64,000 bases of DNA from Gonocerus acuteangulatus (taxonomy: Eukaryota > Arthropoda > Insecta > Hemiptera > Coreidae), in contig OX328126.1 in the NCBI GenBank assembly GCA_946811695.1, positions 87,775,785 through 87,839,784 on the forward strand. Direction: 5' to 3'. Both the position numbers and the translations under genes were made by a program. Positions within the stretch are counted from its first letter, which is position 1, and every line of letters starts with the position of its first letter. This document shows positions 22,271-33,312 of the stretch, piece after piece. The notes beneath the pieces are model-generated. The model worked only from the letters and a program-made list of their open reading frames with translations, was not told the DNA's origin and searched no databases.

Positions 22271-25200
22271 ATACTTCGTGGTGAAGCCTAATCAGCTCTT
22301 CTAGTTTTCTTGAACTAAAAACCATGAGTGTGACGACTAAAGTAAGATTCCCCGTAGGGGCCCATTCGGATCCGGGGGGGCCCCAGTCAGCACCTATTCA
22401 TGGTATCACAAACAATAATAATAACAAGCAAATTAAATCAATAATCAGCAGACGCCATAGAACAGATTTTAAAATAGGTTTTTGGAACGTCCTTAGCCTA
22501 TATAGACCCGGAGCACTCACTGTACTCCTAGGACAATTGGAATTATATTCTATAGACATAGCGGCCATCCAGGAGATGCGTTGGGTAGGATCTGGAAGCA
22601 TAGAAAAAAAGAACTATGTAATTTATTATAGCGGCCATGAAAAAAACCATGTATTTGGCACAGGATTTATTGTAGGAAGAAGATTCAGGCAACTCATTTT
22701 GGACTTTAAGTCTATAAATCACCGAATTTGCATCATTCGAATCAGGGGTAAATTTAAAAACTATTCAATAGCTAGTGTGCATGCACCCATAGAAGATGCA
22801 ACTGAGGCTGAAAAGGATGAGTTTTATGAGTTGCTTGACCGAGCAATGAATCAATGCCCAAAGTATGACATCAAAGTCATAGCTGGTGACCTGAATGCCA
22901 AGTTGGGTCGAGAAGGATTCTACTCCCCAATAGTTGGGCAGCACAGCCTGCATATGAACTCTAATGATAATGGACAAAGGCTTGTTGCGCTCGCTGCTTC
23001 ACAAGATATGACAATAGGAAGCACATTCTTCCCACGTAAAGATATATATAAAGGAACATGGAGATCCCCTGACGGGCAGACAGTGAATCAAATTGATCAC
23101 CTCCTTATATCTTCAAGAAGCCGATCAAACCTAATTAATGTGCGTACTTACCGTGGAGCTAATATGGACTCTGATCACAACCTAGTAGTGGCATACCTTA
23201 GGGACCGCATTGCCTTGGTAAAGAACCACAGGTCAGAAAGGGTCAAAAGGTTTAATGTTGCGAAGCTAAAAGATGACGAATTATCAGAGCAGTACCGGTC
23301 TAGCCTAGGGTCCCAACTGAGACAAATTCCAGCCTCGGAACTTGGTATGGATGGATATTGGGATGAAATCAGCAAAGCAATGAAAATTAGTGCTGAGGCA
23401 TCGCTAGGGTTTTACAAGCAAGAGCCTAGAAATTCCTGGTTTGATGAGGAATGCCATAGGGCTACTGCGCAAAAAAATGAAGCGTATAAGCGAATGGTTA
23501 ACCGTCGCACCAGGAGAACTGTAGACGAATACCGGGAGCTGAGAAGGGTTGAAAAGCACACTCATCGCCGGAAAAAAAGACAAGCCAAGAAGAGTGAACT
23601 TGTAGAGATTCAGGAGCTGAGAGATCGCAATGACTCCCGCGACTTCTACCAGAAGGTTAACCAGGGAAGAAAACCTTTCAAACCTAGGTCGAATGCTTGC
23701 AAAAGCAAGGATGGGACCCTTCTAACAGAAGAAGCAAAAATTCTAGAAAGATGGAAAGAGCACTTTGAGGAGCAACTGGTGGTGGCAGGAGTGACATACA
23801 TTCCGAACGAACGTCAAGAAGATGCTCTACCAGATGACCCCCCCGATGAGGAAGAAATAATTGTAGCCTTGGACAATCTTAAGAATAATAAGGCACCCGG
23901 GTATGATGGACTCTCAGCAGAGCTTTTCAAGCAAGGAGGACCTGACTTAGTGAAATGCATGCAGGACCTTTTGCTGGACATTTGGACGGAAGAGTCAATG
24001 CCCCGAGCCTGGAAAAAAACGCTAATTTATCCCATTCACAAAAAAGGAGATCAGCAATCCTGTGAAAACTATCGAGGAATTTCTCTCTTGCCAATTGCCT
24101 ATAAAATTTTGTCTCGAATCATCTATGAACGACTCATTCCGATTGCGGAGAGAGTTATCGGGCCGTATCAAAGTGGATTTCGAAAGGGAAAATCCACTAC
24201 TGATCAGGTGTTTACCCTCCGCCAGATACTTGAAAGGAGCAGAGAATATAATATCACTACCCATCACCTTTTCATAGACTTCAAAAGCGCCTATGATAGC
24301 GTTGATAGGGGCAAATTATATTCCGCCATGGAAGAGCTAAATATCCCCAAAAAACTGATTCGCATGTGTAAGGCAACAATGGATGGAGTAGAGTGCATGA
24401 TCAGCGTGAAGGCTGGTATTAGCCAACCCTTTGTTTCTGGGAAAGGTCTGAGACAGGGTGATGCTTTGGCATGTATGCTGTTCAACCTGGGCCTTGAAAA
24501 AGCTGTACGGGATTCAGGCATTCAAACCAACGGGACTATCTTCAATAGAGCTGTCCAGCTACTGGGTTTCGCAGATGATTTAGACATAGTTGGGAGAACC
24601 CTTGCTGATGTGCAGGCAGCATTTCAAGCTTTGGACCAAGCTGCAAGGAGGTTGGGCCTAGAAATTAATGTTTCTAAGACTAAATTTATGGCAATGGGGC
24701 AGGAAGCACAGCCAGGGGAAAATGTAAAATTTGGCTCCTACTCATTTGAGAAAGTTAAAGAATTTACATACCTTGGCTGCAATGTAAACATAGCCAATAG
24801 CATAACAGACGAGATAAAATCTAGAATTATTAAATCCACTCGCTGTTTTTTTGGCCTCAGGAGTCTTCTCAGGAGTAAAGTAATAAACAGGTCAACAAAA
24901 TTGCTGGTTTATAAAACCCTCATACGACCAGTGTTGACATACGGCTCAGAGACATGGACCATCTCCAAAATGGATGAGCAGGCACTCCTAATTCAAGAAA
25001 GAAGGATACTGCGATCCATTTTGGGGGGAGTATGCGATGGCCGGACATGGAGAAAAAGGACTAACCTGGAGGTGTATGAGGCTTACAAAGAAAAAAATGT
25101 TGTCCATTTCATCCGTGTGGGAAGACTCCGATGGGCCGGACATGTTGCTCGAATGGATCCAGCAGAACTTCCAAGGAAGACAATGGAAGAAGTGCTCCAT

Positions 25201-25380
25201 GGAAGCAGAAGACGTGGGAGGCCGAAGCTCCGATGGAAGGATGGAGTTGCACGTGACGCTAGGACCCTATTAGGCGTACAGAACTGGATGGTTGCTGCAC
25301 AAGATCGGGACAGCTGGCGGAAGCTGATTCAGGAGGCCCTGACCTAGCAATGGGTTGTGCGCCAGTTAAGTAAGTAAGTA
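22271..25380 (+). mobile_element. RTE-type LINE, nearly intact, 3.1 kb
   Basis: Short 5' leader (22271-22323), one long ORF, and a short 3' end of TAAG repeats (TTAAGTAAGTAAGTA at 25366-25380) in place of poly-A, as is common in RTE-like elements. It is bordered on both sides by an 845-bp direct repeat. It sits inside a family X Helitron-like element. The near-perfect flanking repeat and unbroken ORF indicate a young insertion. Confidence 0.85.
22324..25347 (+). CDS. Endonuclease-reverse transcriptase of RTE-like LINE (1007 aa)
   Basis: N-terminal AP-type endonuclease (about residues 48-290): FWNV (N55), IQEMRW (E84), GDLNAK (D189, N191), DH at 258-259 and SDHN near 283 are the expected catalytic positions. 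Reverse transcriptase (about 515-790): APGYDGL, PIHKKGD, NYRGISLLP, FRKGKSTTDQ, IDFKSAYDSVDR with catalytic D652, LRQGDALA and FADD at 749-752. The C-terminus has the RLRWAGHVARM segment and RRRGRPKLRW, seen after the RT in RTE/Proto2-like elements. It nicks target DNA and primes reverse transcription of its own RNA. All catalytic residues look intact over an uninterrupted frame, so it may be active. The first ATG after the left repeat (22324) is used; the first ~45 residues are Asn-rich and may not all be translated. Confidence 0.9.
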   Translation: MSVTTKVRFPVGAHSDPGGPQSAPIHGITNNNNNKQIKSIISRRHRTDFKIGFWNVLSLYRPGALTVLLGQLELYSIDIAAIQEMRWVGSGSIEKKNYVIYYSGHEKNHVFGTGFIVGRRFRQLILDFKSINHRICIIRIRGKFKNYSIASVHAPIEDATEAEKDEFYELLDRAMNQCPKYDIKVIAGDLNAKLGREGFYSPIVGQHSLHMNSNDNGQRLVALAASQDMTIGSTFFPRKDIYKGTWRSPDGQTVNQIDHLLISSRSRSNLINVRTYRGANMDSDHNLVVAYLRDRIALVKNHRSERVKRFNVAKLKDDELSEQYRSSLGSQLRQIPASELGMDGYWDEISKAMKISAEASLGFYKQEPRNSWFDEECHRATAQKNEAYKRMVNRRTRRTVDEYRELRRVEKHTHRRKKRQAKKSELVEIQELRDRNDSRDFYQKVNQGRKPFKPRSNACKSKDGTLLTEEAKILERWKEHFEEQLVVAGVTYIPNERQEDALPDDPPDEEEIIVALDNLKNNKAPGYDGLSAELFKQGGPDLVKCMQDLLLDIWTEESMPRAWKKTLIYPIHKKGDQQSCENYRGISLLPIAYKILSRIIYERLIPIAERVIGPYQSGFRKGKSTTDQVFTLRQILERSREYNITTHHLFIDFKSAYDSVDRGKLYSAMEELNIPKKLIRMCKATMDGVECMISVKAGISQPFVSGKGLRQGDALACMLFNLGLEKAVRDSGIQTNGTIFNRAVQLLGFADDLDIVGRTLADVQAAFQALDQAARRLGLEINVSKTKFMAMGQEAQPGENVKFGSYSFEKVKEFTYLGCNVNIANSITDEIKSRIIKSTRCFFGLRSLLRSKVINRSTKLLVYKTLIRPVLTYGSETWTISKMDEQALLIQERRILRSILGGVCDGRTWRKRTNLEVYEAYKEKNVVHFIRVGRLRWAGHVARMDPAELPRKTMEEVLHGSRRRGRPKLRWKDGVARDARTLLGVQNWMVAAQDRDSWRKLIQEALT

Positions 25381-26225
25381 ATAAAAGAAAAAAAAAAATT
25401 AAGGACAATATACAAAGATTCCGAAGTATTTCATGTCTGTTAATAACATATTTTATTCTAATCCCAATAACGCAACACTTATACACAAATAAACTTTTTT
25501 TAGGTACCTATTTAATACGTATAAAATAAGTTTATAATGAGCGATCCGCTGTGGCATACACCAAGTACTACCACCGTGTGGAGTGCAACTAGTATAGACC
25601 GGTACGTCTGTACCACTGTGGTATGTAAGGAGCGGCTGTTCTGATACTGGCAAAAATTAGAAATCCTACATTCCTAAAGTTGTTTGGAGGCTTATCTTTA
25701 TGACTCTAGACAAGGACTTGAAGATGACGAGGGTACACAGGGAGACGAGGGTACCTGGGGACAGGGAAAACGCCCCCCACCCTAAGCCTCCTAGCTCCTC
25801 ACCTTCGAATTCATATGATTTCGTTCAATGGATTTAAAAAACAAAATTAATAAATAGATAAAAACTTCTGAAAATAGGGAATACCAAAAACAATTCTAAA
25901 GAACGAAATCAACACTAGTACAGTAATCTAGAATTTCATAGGGCATCTTCGAATTCCAAGATACCGTTGAAACAAAATATTGTTTCTGTATATACGTATC
26001 CTGTTTTATTGACTAATACATTTGACTACTATAAGCAATCACAAAAATAACGAGCAGTGAAAAAAAACTGTAGGAAACACACAAAAAGATTCGTTCAAAT
26101 GAACGAAATTACCTATGTTTTAAGCACTTATTTCTCCAAATATGACCATCCCATCGCAAATGTCTACAAAACATTTTTTGTAGAAAATTTAGTAACCTTT
26201 CGAAGGGTAATCTTTTGCTTGCCAA
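25381..26225 (+). repeat. 845-bp direct repeat, right copy (flanks RTE LINE)
   Basis: Starts immediately after the LINE's TAAG tail and duplicates 21426-22270. The two small open frames inside it (61-77 aa) are the same in both copies and are not genes. Confidence 0.9.
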
Positions 26226-27074
26226 GATTCCAAACCGTTTTCGTGATATTATTGAAAATATACGAAGTTCCCAAAACTTTTCATGTCTAAAAATGAAATA
26301 TTTTATTTTAATCCTTCCTTTACTCCAAACGTAACCAAATTTTCAACATATTAGTTTTGATAAAATTCAAACATGGAGAAAATGTTTCAACTGAAGCCCA
26401 TGATTCTAAGTACCAAAATCAAAGACAAAAAGAACAGTTCGAATAAGCGAAATCAATTACTTTAAAGTTTTAAGCACTTATTTCTCCGATTGACATCGCC
26501 TAATCAAAACTTTCATTAGAACCTTTTTTGTAGAGCATTTAGTAAGCATTCTAATGGTAATCTTTTGTTTAACAAGATTCTCAACCTTTTTCGAGATATT
26601 AAGGAAAGTATACAAAGTTACCAAAACTTTTCATGTCTGTTCATAAAATATTTTATTCTAACCCTTCCTTAACTCCAAACGTAACATAACTTTCTACATA
26701 TTAGTTTTAATGAAAGTAGAACATGCAGACAATGTTTCAACTGAATCCCGTGATTCTAAGTACCCAAACCAAAAACGGTATTCAAAAACTATTTTTCCAA
26801 TTTTCTCGAAAACGGTTAAAGCTATTGCCTTGAAAATGGTTTCATTCGTTTTCCTAGCCCAAGAAGCCTATAAAACGAGTACTTAAAAGCTTCTGAACTC
26901 AAAAACGTAAGCGTTACGATTTTTTTGCGCGAATTTCGCCCCAAACGCCATCTTCCAGTGGGCGGATTCTGCTGGCTAACGAACTTGACCTTTCAAATTA
27001 GACGACGGATTTTTGTATCAAATTTCATCACAATCGGACCATTCGTCTTCTACCTAGAGAGCGAACAGACAAAT

Positions 27075-27096
27075 ATATATATATATATATATACAC

Positions 27097-27142
<46 letters not shown>
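27075..27142. repeat. (TA)n microsatellite at centre of family X
   Basis: TA run with CA and AA interruptions. Its position within the element is the same in all X copies. Confidence 0.95.
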
Positions 27143-27145
<3 letters not shown>

Positions 27146-27284
27146 AATTTGAACCACCGTTATTTTCGGTTTCTAGGGGTTCTGAAACGCGAAATTTTCT
27201 AGTCGGCGCTTCCGGATTGTTTCATTGTATCAACCTTATAAGCGGGGTTCCTCCCTATGGGGGAGGGAGAAACCGCGCTAAAAC

Positions 27285-28381
<1,097 letters not shown>

Positions 28382-28895
28382 GAGTTCCACAAGGAGGCAT
28401 TTTAAGTCGCACTCTTTTTGCTCTTGCCTTATTGTTAGATGGTATATGGTGTACTAACTATATTCTGATGATCTACTGATATATACCTATCACAAATGTT
28501 ATGAAACACATGGCAATATTCAACAAGGGAGAAAATTGGAATTCCTGCAGGAGGTTCATATTCTCTAAAAGTATAAAATTTTTAGGACTTACAGTTGACA
28601 AAAACTGACATGTTTACCCCATATTAAAGAACTTCTCAATGGGTGTAAGAAGTCTTTGAACCTCTAAAATGTGCTTTCAAACACAAAGTTGCTTGTTGAC
28701 AGGTCTCTCTTGCTTACATTCTATCGTGCTAATACGGGTGTTTAGCATATTTATTGCCAGCCAAACAACAATTAAAACATTAGATTCAATACATAATTAG
28801 GGTATAAGACTTTCGACAAGAGCATTCAGATCAAGCACAAATGTAAGTATTGAGATTTCATTGGAGCATAGGTTTGGACTCTTGGATTTTTTTTT
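28382..28895 (+). pseudogene. Jockey-like LINE RT, right half
   Basis: Begins GGAGTTCCACAAGGAGGC = GVPQGGIL (RT block 4). After a one-base shift YSDDLLIYTYH (catalytic DD block) follows, then KFLGLTVDKN, and near 28790-28860 a stretch reading IRLSTRAFRSSTNVS, the LINE region after the thumb. Several frameshifts and stops. It joins in sense to 20147-20493 once the nested insertions are removed, and is cut again by the X element at 28896. Confidence 0.75.
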
Positions 28896-29036
28896 CTTTT
28901 AGCGCGGTTCCTCCCTCCCCCATAGGGAGGAACCCCGCTTATAGGGTTGATACAATGAAACAATCCGGAAGTGCCGACTAGAAAATTTCGCGTTTCAGAA
29001 CCCCTAGAGACCGAAAATAACGGTGGTTCAAATTTG

Positions 29037-29081
<45 letters not shown>

Positions 29082-30285
29082 TTGTCTGTTCGCTCTCTAG
29101 CTAGAAGACGAATGGTCCGATTTTCATGAAATTTGGTACAAAAATCCTTCGTCCAATTTGAAAGGTCAAGTTCGTTAACCAGCAAAATCCGCCTACTGGA
29201 AGATGGCGTTTGGGGCGAAATTCGCGTAAAAAAAATCGTAACGCTTACGTTTTTGAGTTCATAAGCTTCTAAGTACTCGTTTTATATGATTCCTGGGCTA
29301 GGAAAACGAATGAAACCATTTTCAAGGCGATAGCTTTAACCGTTTTCGAGAAAATTGGAAAAATATTTTTTGAATATCGTTTTTGGTTTGGGTACTTAGA
29401 ATCACGGGATTCAGTTGAAACATTATCTGCATGTTCTACTTTCATTAAAACTAATATGTTGAAAGTTTTGTTACGTTTGGAGTTAAGGAAGGGTTAGAAT
29501 AAAATATTTTATTAACAGACTTAAAAAGTTTTGGTAACTTTGTATATTTTCCTTAATATCTCGAAAAAGGTTGAGAATCTTGGTAAACAAAAGAATACCA
29601 TTAGAAAGCTTACTAAATGCTCTACAAAAAAGGTTCTGATGAAAGTTTTGATTAGAAGTAATTGATTTTGTTTATTCGAACTGTTCTTTTTGTCTGTTTT
29701 TATTCCTTGTTATTTTTTAATTGCTTATAGTTGGATAATGTATTTTACAATAAAACAGATTAGGCAAAATAAGAAAAACAATTCATTGTTAGAAATATAG
29801 CTTGCCAAGAGAAAAAGATTCGTTGACGTCTTTTGAATATTTTCAATTGCCTTTATGCTGTTGGTTTTTTTATTTTATTTTTTAATTGATTTTATCTGTA
29901 GAATTATTACTATAGTAAAAGAACACAGGAATAAGTGAAAAGTTTTGATATTTTCCAATTCATTGAAACGTATGAAATGAAGTATCGGTAGAAGAGGATT
30001 CAAGGGTCTTGCGGACCCGACCCCAGGTATAGCCATAAAACCCTTTGAACAAAGGCCGAGGAAAATATTATCTGTTTCTATTCTATGCTTTTCAAATGAG
30101 AATAGGGATATGAACAGGAACCGGGGTCTTCCGTGGTCTAATGGCTAGCGCCTTGGATTCATAAGCGGGAGATGGTGGGTTCGATTCCCAACCTCCGGCA
30201 GGAATTTTATCATCCCACGGCTCGCTGGTGAAATTCCTCGCTACACCCTGGATGTCGGCGCTAATGACCTAGATGTAGATGTGCC

Positions 30286-30344
<59 letters not shown>

Positions 30345-30393
30345 GGAACCGCGCTAAGATGACGCAGTTCCTGCGAGTCGGACTTTTTTCAAA
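28896..30393 (-). mobile_element. Family X Helitron-like element (with SINE inserted near its 5' end)
   Basis: The minus strand starts at about 30393 (AAAAAAGTCCGACTCGCAGG, then TTAGCGCGGTTCC) and ends at 28896 with the hairpin and GCGCTAAAA. The central (TA)n is at 29036-29080. The 5' subterminal motif is interrupted by a SINE at 30123-30344. Without the SINE it is about 1.28 kb. No ORF of its own. Confidence 0.8.
30123..30344 (+). mobile_element. tRNA-derived SINE, family S1, full length
   Basis: The tRNA-like head has TGGTCTAATGGCTAGCGCC (A box) and GTGGGTTCGATTCCCAAC (B box); the anticodon-loop equivalent is TTCATAA. The body has GGCAGGAATTTTATCATC, then GGCGCTAATGACC and GTGCCGT, then a ~53-base A-run. 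It is flanked by the 6-bp direct repeat GGAACC (30117-30122, 30345-30350), taken from the family X subterminal motif. The long pure A-tail and exact flanking repeats indicate recent insertion. Confidence 0.88.
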
Positions 30394-30394
30394 G

Positions 30395-31100
30395 AGCTAA
30401 GAGTATAGCTTGCGGTAATAGCTTTCTGCATAACCAATGACTGGACTTTCATAGTAAGTACAATAATACAATTTTTCGAAAACTGACTGACTCGAAAATT
30501 CAACTTACACTGACAAATATAATCTGTAGGATAAAGGAATAGGGGGGAAAACGTTTGCCCTGGTGGGCTCAGATGAAAGCGAAGGACGAAAAATAATGGA
30601 CTTTGGGTGCAACCTAGATGTATAGTAAATAGAATAATCAGCCTTATCTTTAGGACATTCACCTCCAGGTACACGTCATTGAAGGGTGAGAAGAAAGGAA
30701 GAGGTTTAAGGAGAGAATTATAGGAAAATCTCACCATTCGCCGAAGGGCAGAATACAAGCTGCAGAATAAAATGTGAAACTGGGCATAGAATATGCTCCG
30801 AAAAAGACAACTTGATAACATCAAAGACAGCGGACTACCATAGACCGTTAGAGAAGTTACTGGCGTAAGAAACACCGAATATTCTGTTTCGGGAGCACTA
30901 AGCACATGCGCACGAGTTGGTAAGCCTTACAGAACCTTTCTCATTGAAGTCAGTCATAGGAATGGCGGACTAGAGGATTAAAGTACAGGTTCTTAGATAA
31001 AATTACCCGCGACTTGTGTAATAATTGTCGCAAAAAATTAAATCATTATAATGCCTCTCACTAGTTAATTCTAACAAATAATTAATTATAACAAAAGCTA
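30395..31100. other. No gene recognised
   Basis: A 183-codon minus frame (30905-30354) covers this region but overlaps the end of the X element and shows no motifs; it is probably spurious. The plus strand may continue the decayed Jockey-like LINE, but frames are too broken to call. Confidence 0.35.
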
Positions 31101-31103
31101 TCA

Positions 31104-31734
31104 AAACGTCCGACGCACAGGAACTGCGTCATCTTAGCGCATCTCCGCTCTTATTTCTTGTGTCATTGAGGATTCCATAGAATTAATGCAGCTAACGTTT
31201 TGTTTGATTCTTTAGGGGAAAATGTAGAAATTTAAAATAAAATTTTGCAAAAGTAAGCAAGATCTTGGGCGCCACAATAGGAACCTGCCAATATCCTAAG
31301 CGGAAATAACTCCACTTAAGCACCGATTTCTACAAATGAGATTGCTATATCAAAAATTGCATAAAAATTGTAGGGAATTTAATAAATGTTCGAAAAGATG
31401 CTTTACTCCTACTACGATTTCCAAACCGGTTACGAGATATATATCCGAAAATGCATAAAAATCCCAGTTTTTTCCACATTCCACGAATACGGTTTAGCGA
31501 TATGGTAGATTCCACACGTCCAAGTACTGATAAAACGAGTACTCGGAAGCCTAATAACTCAAAACCGTAAGCGTTGCGGTTATTTTCGCTTGTACCCTTA
31601 AAGAACATGTTTGTTGGAGCGAATTCTGCTGGTTAACCAGAGTTTTCAAATCACATAAAATATTTTCGTAGTAAATTTCATTAAAATTGTTCCATTTTTG
31701 AACCATCTAGAGAGCGAACAGACAAATATATGTG

Positions 31735-31798
<64 letters not shown>

Positions 31799-31900
31799 AA
31801 TTATCATATTTGAATCACCGTTATTTTTGTGATCTGTGTGTTCTAGGTGACACTTCCAGATTCAATCATGAGATCAAACTCCAAAGCGGGTTTCCGCCCT
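31104..31900 (+). mobile_element. Family X-related Helitron-like element, diverged
   Basis: The 5' end GTCCGACGCACAGGAACTGC is followed by CTTAGCGCATC. The body has the 'ctaagcg..aat', 'tttctacaaatgagattgc' and 'gagcgaacagacaaatat' blocks, a (TA)n at 31738-31788, and a degenerate 3' end (GGGTTTCCGCCCTCC). More diverged than other copies. Confidence 0.6.
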
Positions 31901-32159
31901 CCAGAGGTAGTGTGTGTTCGGGTGTGTGTATTGGCAATGGTTTTAAATTCTTCTAGTGCAAATATTAAAGTAACAACAAAAAGTAAAATGATAAAACCTA
32001 ATGTTGCTAGATTTGCTTGCTATACTTATGCAAGCAAAATCCTTAATATTCTTCGAATATAAACGTATCTTCTACTTTTTTTTTATAGACATGTCATATT
32101 TTATTTAAACATGATATTTGTCTTCGAATTTGAACTGTGTTCTTCTTCAATTACTGTCT

Positions 32160-32512
32160 TGGAGAGTGATAAGAGATATCAGACCCCATCCCTAAGAAGC
32201 CGGCGTAGAGGGGAGAGAGAGAGTATTAAAGACAAGGATCCCTGAGGAATACCACAGTACAATTCTACAGCTGAGACTGTGTGTCTTGAATCTCTCCAGT
32301 AGGTGAGAATAGCTATTGATAAAGTGATTGTACTATCACTGTTGGAGTCACTGATCAGTGCAGAGTTAGAACAGTAGTGGGGAGACTGTAGTGTTCAGAC
32401 CCTTGAGGGACTCCTGGATTATTCCTGTTCAGTCACCAGCAGTCGAGGACAGTACAGGTGCTGATACAGTGATAGTGAAGTATAGTGATATAGAATTGAT
32501 AACTAAAGATTT
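32160..32512 (-). pseudogene. LINE RT-motif relic, repeat family L (inverted copy)
   Basis: Reverse complement of the 15490-15860 repeat; the minus strand reads HTVSAVELYCGIPQGSL. The two copies differ by scattered substitutions and small gaps but share the same defect after the RT turn. Confidence 0.55.
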
Positions 32513-32735
32513 TATCTTCTACTCCCGTCCTTATACTCGGTTCGATTCGGCGTCCCAGACCATCCCTAAGCCCACCCAACCTTTAAATCATTATTAATGC
32601 TTACCAGCAAAGGGCAAAATCAGATAACCGGAGCATGGCACTGACTACACAATCTCCCTAGTTTGTTGTATGAAAAAGAAGGTAACATTACAGTGTCGTC
32701 TCTCTGTCCTTGTGGCCATAGGACTGATTTTGTTT
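32513..32735 (+). mobile_element. SINE family S2, 5'-truncated
   Basis: Shares 'tcggcgtcccagaccatccc', 'gggcaaaatcagataaccgg', 'acacaatctccctagt' and 'ggactgattttg' with the copies at 56904 and 58465. The tRNA-like head is missing, and the repeat-L segment abuts it. Confidence 0.65.
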
Positions 32736-33099
32736 TGTTGTTTCTAAAGAAAAGGTAAAATAAGTAATTTATTTGTTCAGTATTTAGCTGAGATTTCCTT
32801 GAAATGCCATAAAAATATATATTTTGTTCACCCTAATGTGTTTAATGAATGCAAAAGCTATTTTTCCTTGTATAACTTTAATCATAAATGTATTAACTGC
32901 TTTAAAGGTTTTTAAACAAAAATAGCATTTGTATTTATTAAAAGTTAAAAGAATTAAGATGGAACTTTTTTCCTAAATTTTCTAAGCACATTCCTGTCAA
33001 GCCAATAAACAATTTGTACAACAAAAGAAATAGCTAATTCGACCAGTAAATGAATGGTTCTCCTCAGCTTTAGCCTGTTATTTATTGTGTTGTTAGCAT

Positions 33100-33160
33100 A
33101 TCCTGAAGAACCACCAAAGGGGCGTGAAACTTGTTGGGAAGAAATAAATGTGGAGATATT
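33100..33160 (+). other. Hammerhead-like Penelope terminal motif, degenerate
   Basis: CCTGAAGAACCACC ... GGCGTGAAACTTGTTGGG followed by AATAAA has the CUGANGA-stem-GAAA-(short helix)-GUU order of Penelope-associated hammerhead motifs. Helix II is poorly paired, so it is probably a decayed relic. It lies about 150 bp upstream of the UTR exon of gene copy B. Confidence 0.35.
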
Positions 33161-33312
33161 GCAGAGTGAAGTGATTTTTTACCTTATGCATATTAATAGA
33201 ATGTGTACATATATATATGTGCAATTATTGAATCAATGAGTAGCAATAATCCATGAATTGCATTTCTTCAGGTGGAATCTACTTCAGTAATACCAACATT
33301 CTAAACTAAATC

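Larger units (their letters stand above)
20646..27284 (+). mobile_element. Family X Helitron-like element, itself split by an RTE LINE
   Basis: The 5' end AGTCCGACTCGCAGGAACTG is followed by the subterminal TTAGCGCGGTTCC. The 3' end has (TA)n (27075-27142), the CTAGTCGGCGCTTCCGGATT block, a GGTTCCTCCC hairpin and ACCGCGCTAAAA. 5' and 3' TTAGCGCGGTT motifs are inverted to each other. The body has tandem blocks built around 'tttttgtagagcatttagta'. Comparison with the empty site in the family Y copy at 59060 shows insertion into an A-run without a duplicated target beyond A residues, as expected of Helitron-type elements. No transposase is present. Confidence 0.7.

Noticed and set aside
30123..30200. 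Possible tRNA gene (TTCATAA loop, good A and B boxes)
   Set aside because: Followed by the SINE body and a ~53-base A-tail with flanking direct repeats, so it is a SINE head.
30354..30905. 183-codon minus frame
   Set aside because: Overlaps the end of a family X element, no motif, hydrophobic and Phe/Leu-rich composition typical of AT-rich chance frames.
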